Positions 51,344 through 51,389 of a stretch of 51,389 nucleotides of DNA are shown in pieces. Position 1 is the first letter of the stretch. Each line of letters opens with the position of its first letter. This DNA comes from CAITNM01 sp037138055 (GTDB lineage Bacteria; Pseudomonadota; Alphaproteobacteria; Paracaedibacterales; CAITNM01). Below the pieces are notes generated by a model. The model saw only the letters and a list, made by a program, of their open reading frames with translations, was not told the DNA's origin and ran no database searches. Both the position numbers and the translations under genes were made by a program. The stretch spans positions 1-51,389 of the forward strand of contig JBAXJB010000011.1 of assembly GCA_037138055.1 (NCBI GenBank). Reading direction: 5' to 3'.

Positions 51344-51346
51344 AAC

Positions 51347-51389
51347 TACAGCGCGAGAGTGTTGAACGATATTTGACAAGTGAAGAAGA
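51347..51389 (+). other. possible rRNA operon leader, cut by the window end
   Basis: The sequence behind the strong promoter contains no start codon and ends with TTTGACAAGTGAAGAAGA. Alphaproteobacterial 16S leaders often carry a similar CTTTGACAANTGAA block. The resemblance is from memory and short, so this is a suggestion only. Confidence 0.35.

Noticed and set aside
51185..51376. Plus-strand frame of 63 codons at the right edge
   Set aside because: It starts within the hydrolase gene on the other strand, runs through the promoter region and has a Phe/Ile-rich content typical of translated AT-rich spacer.
1..51389. CRISPR arrays, insertion sequences, prophage or integrative elements
   Set aside because: No regularly spaced repeats, transposase, integrase or phage genes, and no direct repeats flanking the tRNA-Arg gene were seen.

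Overview
This window is AT-rich (GC in the high 30s percent by eye) and reads as a chromosomal segment of an alphaproteobacterium, most plausibly a host-associated one of the Holosporales/Rickettsiales type. The grounds are: hemJ next to rho, a CarD/CdnL regulator, a 7Fe ferredoxin, a Usg-family protein, a three-gene transhydrogenase (pntAA-pntAB-pntB), the C-minus form of S14, and a complete str-S10-spc-alpha ribosomal block with secY-adk but no rpmJ. The taxonomic call is inference. I see no insertion sequences, phage genes, CRISPR array or clear pseudogene.

Positions 1-9000: fumarylacetoacetase; a two-gene signalling pair (PAS histidine kinase plus an XRE-HTH protein fused to an Rcp1-like receiver); on the minus strand a secreted Deg-type protease and the metal-dependent form of KDO-8-phosphate synthase; then mlaE-mlaF-radA on the plus strand. 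Positions 9000-13800: a secreted lysine-rich protein of unknown function, tRNA-Arg(ACG), iron superoxide dismutase, an outer-membrane porin and another secreted unknown protein, with three clear intrinsic terminators. Positions 13800-22200: pntAA-pntAB-pntB-nagZ, a small lipoprotein facing nagZ, a TPP riboswitch driving an MFS transporter (probable uptake of thiamine or a precursor), a small membrane protein, aspS and a small coiled-coil exported protein.

Positions 22200-30000: yajC-secD-secF on the minus strand, divergent from hemJ-rho, then a PhzF-like protein that has lost its catalytic residues and is translationally coupled to a GT4 glycosyltransferase, then fdxA and carD. Positions 30000-47700: one long ribosomal-protein cluster from rpsL to rplQ with a good promoter in front and an intrinsic terminator behind. 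Positions 47700-51389: metG, a secreted unknown protein, a Usg-family protein, an alpha/beta hydrolase on the minus strand, and at the right edge a strong promoter with a palindrome over its -10 box. The sequence after that promoter resembles the leader of an alphaproteobacterial rRNA operon, so the window may stop just before a 16S gene.

Most of the window is housekeeping. The parts that stand out are the XRE-receiver fusion with its kinase, the riboswitch-controlled transporter, the degenerate PhzF coupled to a glycosyltransferase, the YajC with a histone-like tail, three signal-peptide proteins without recognisable families (two with features that could matter in a host cell), and the right-edge promoter.
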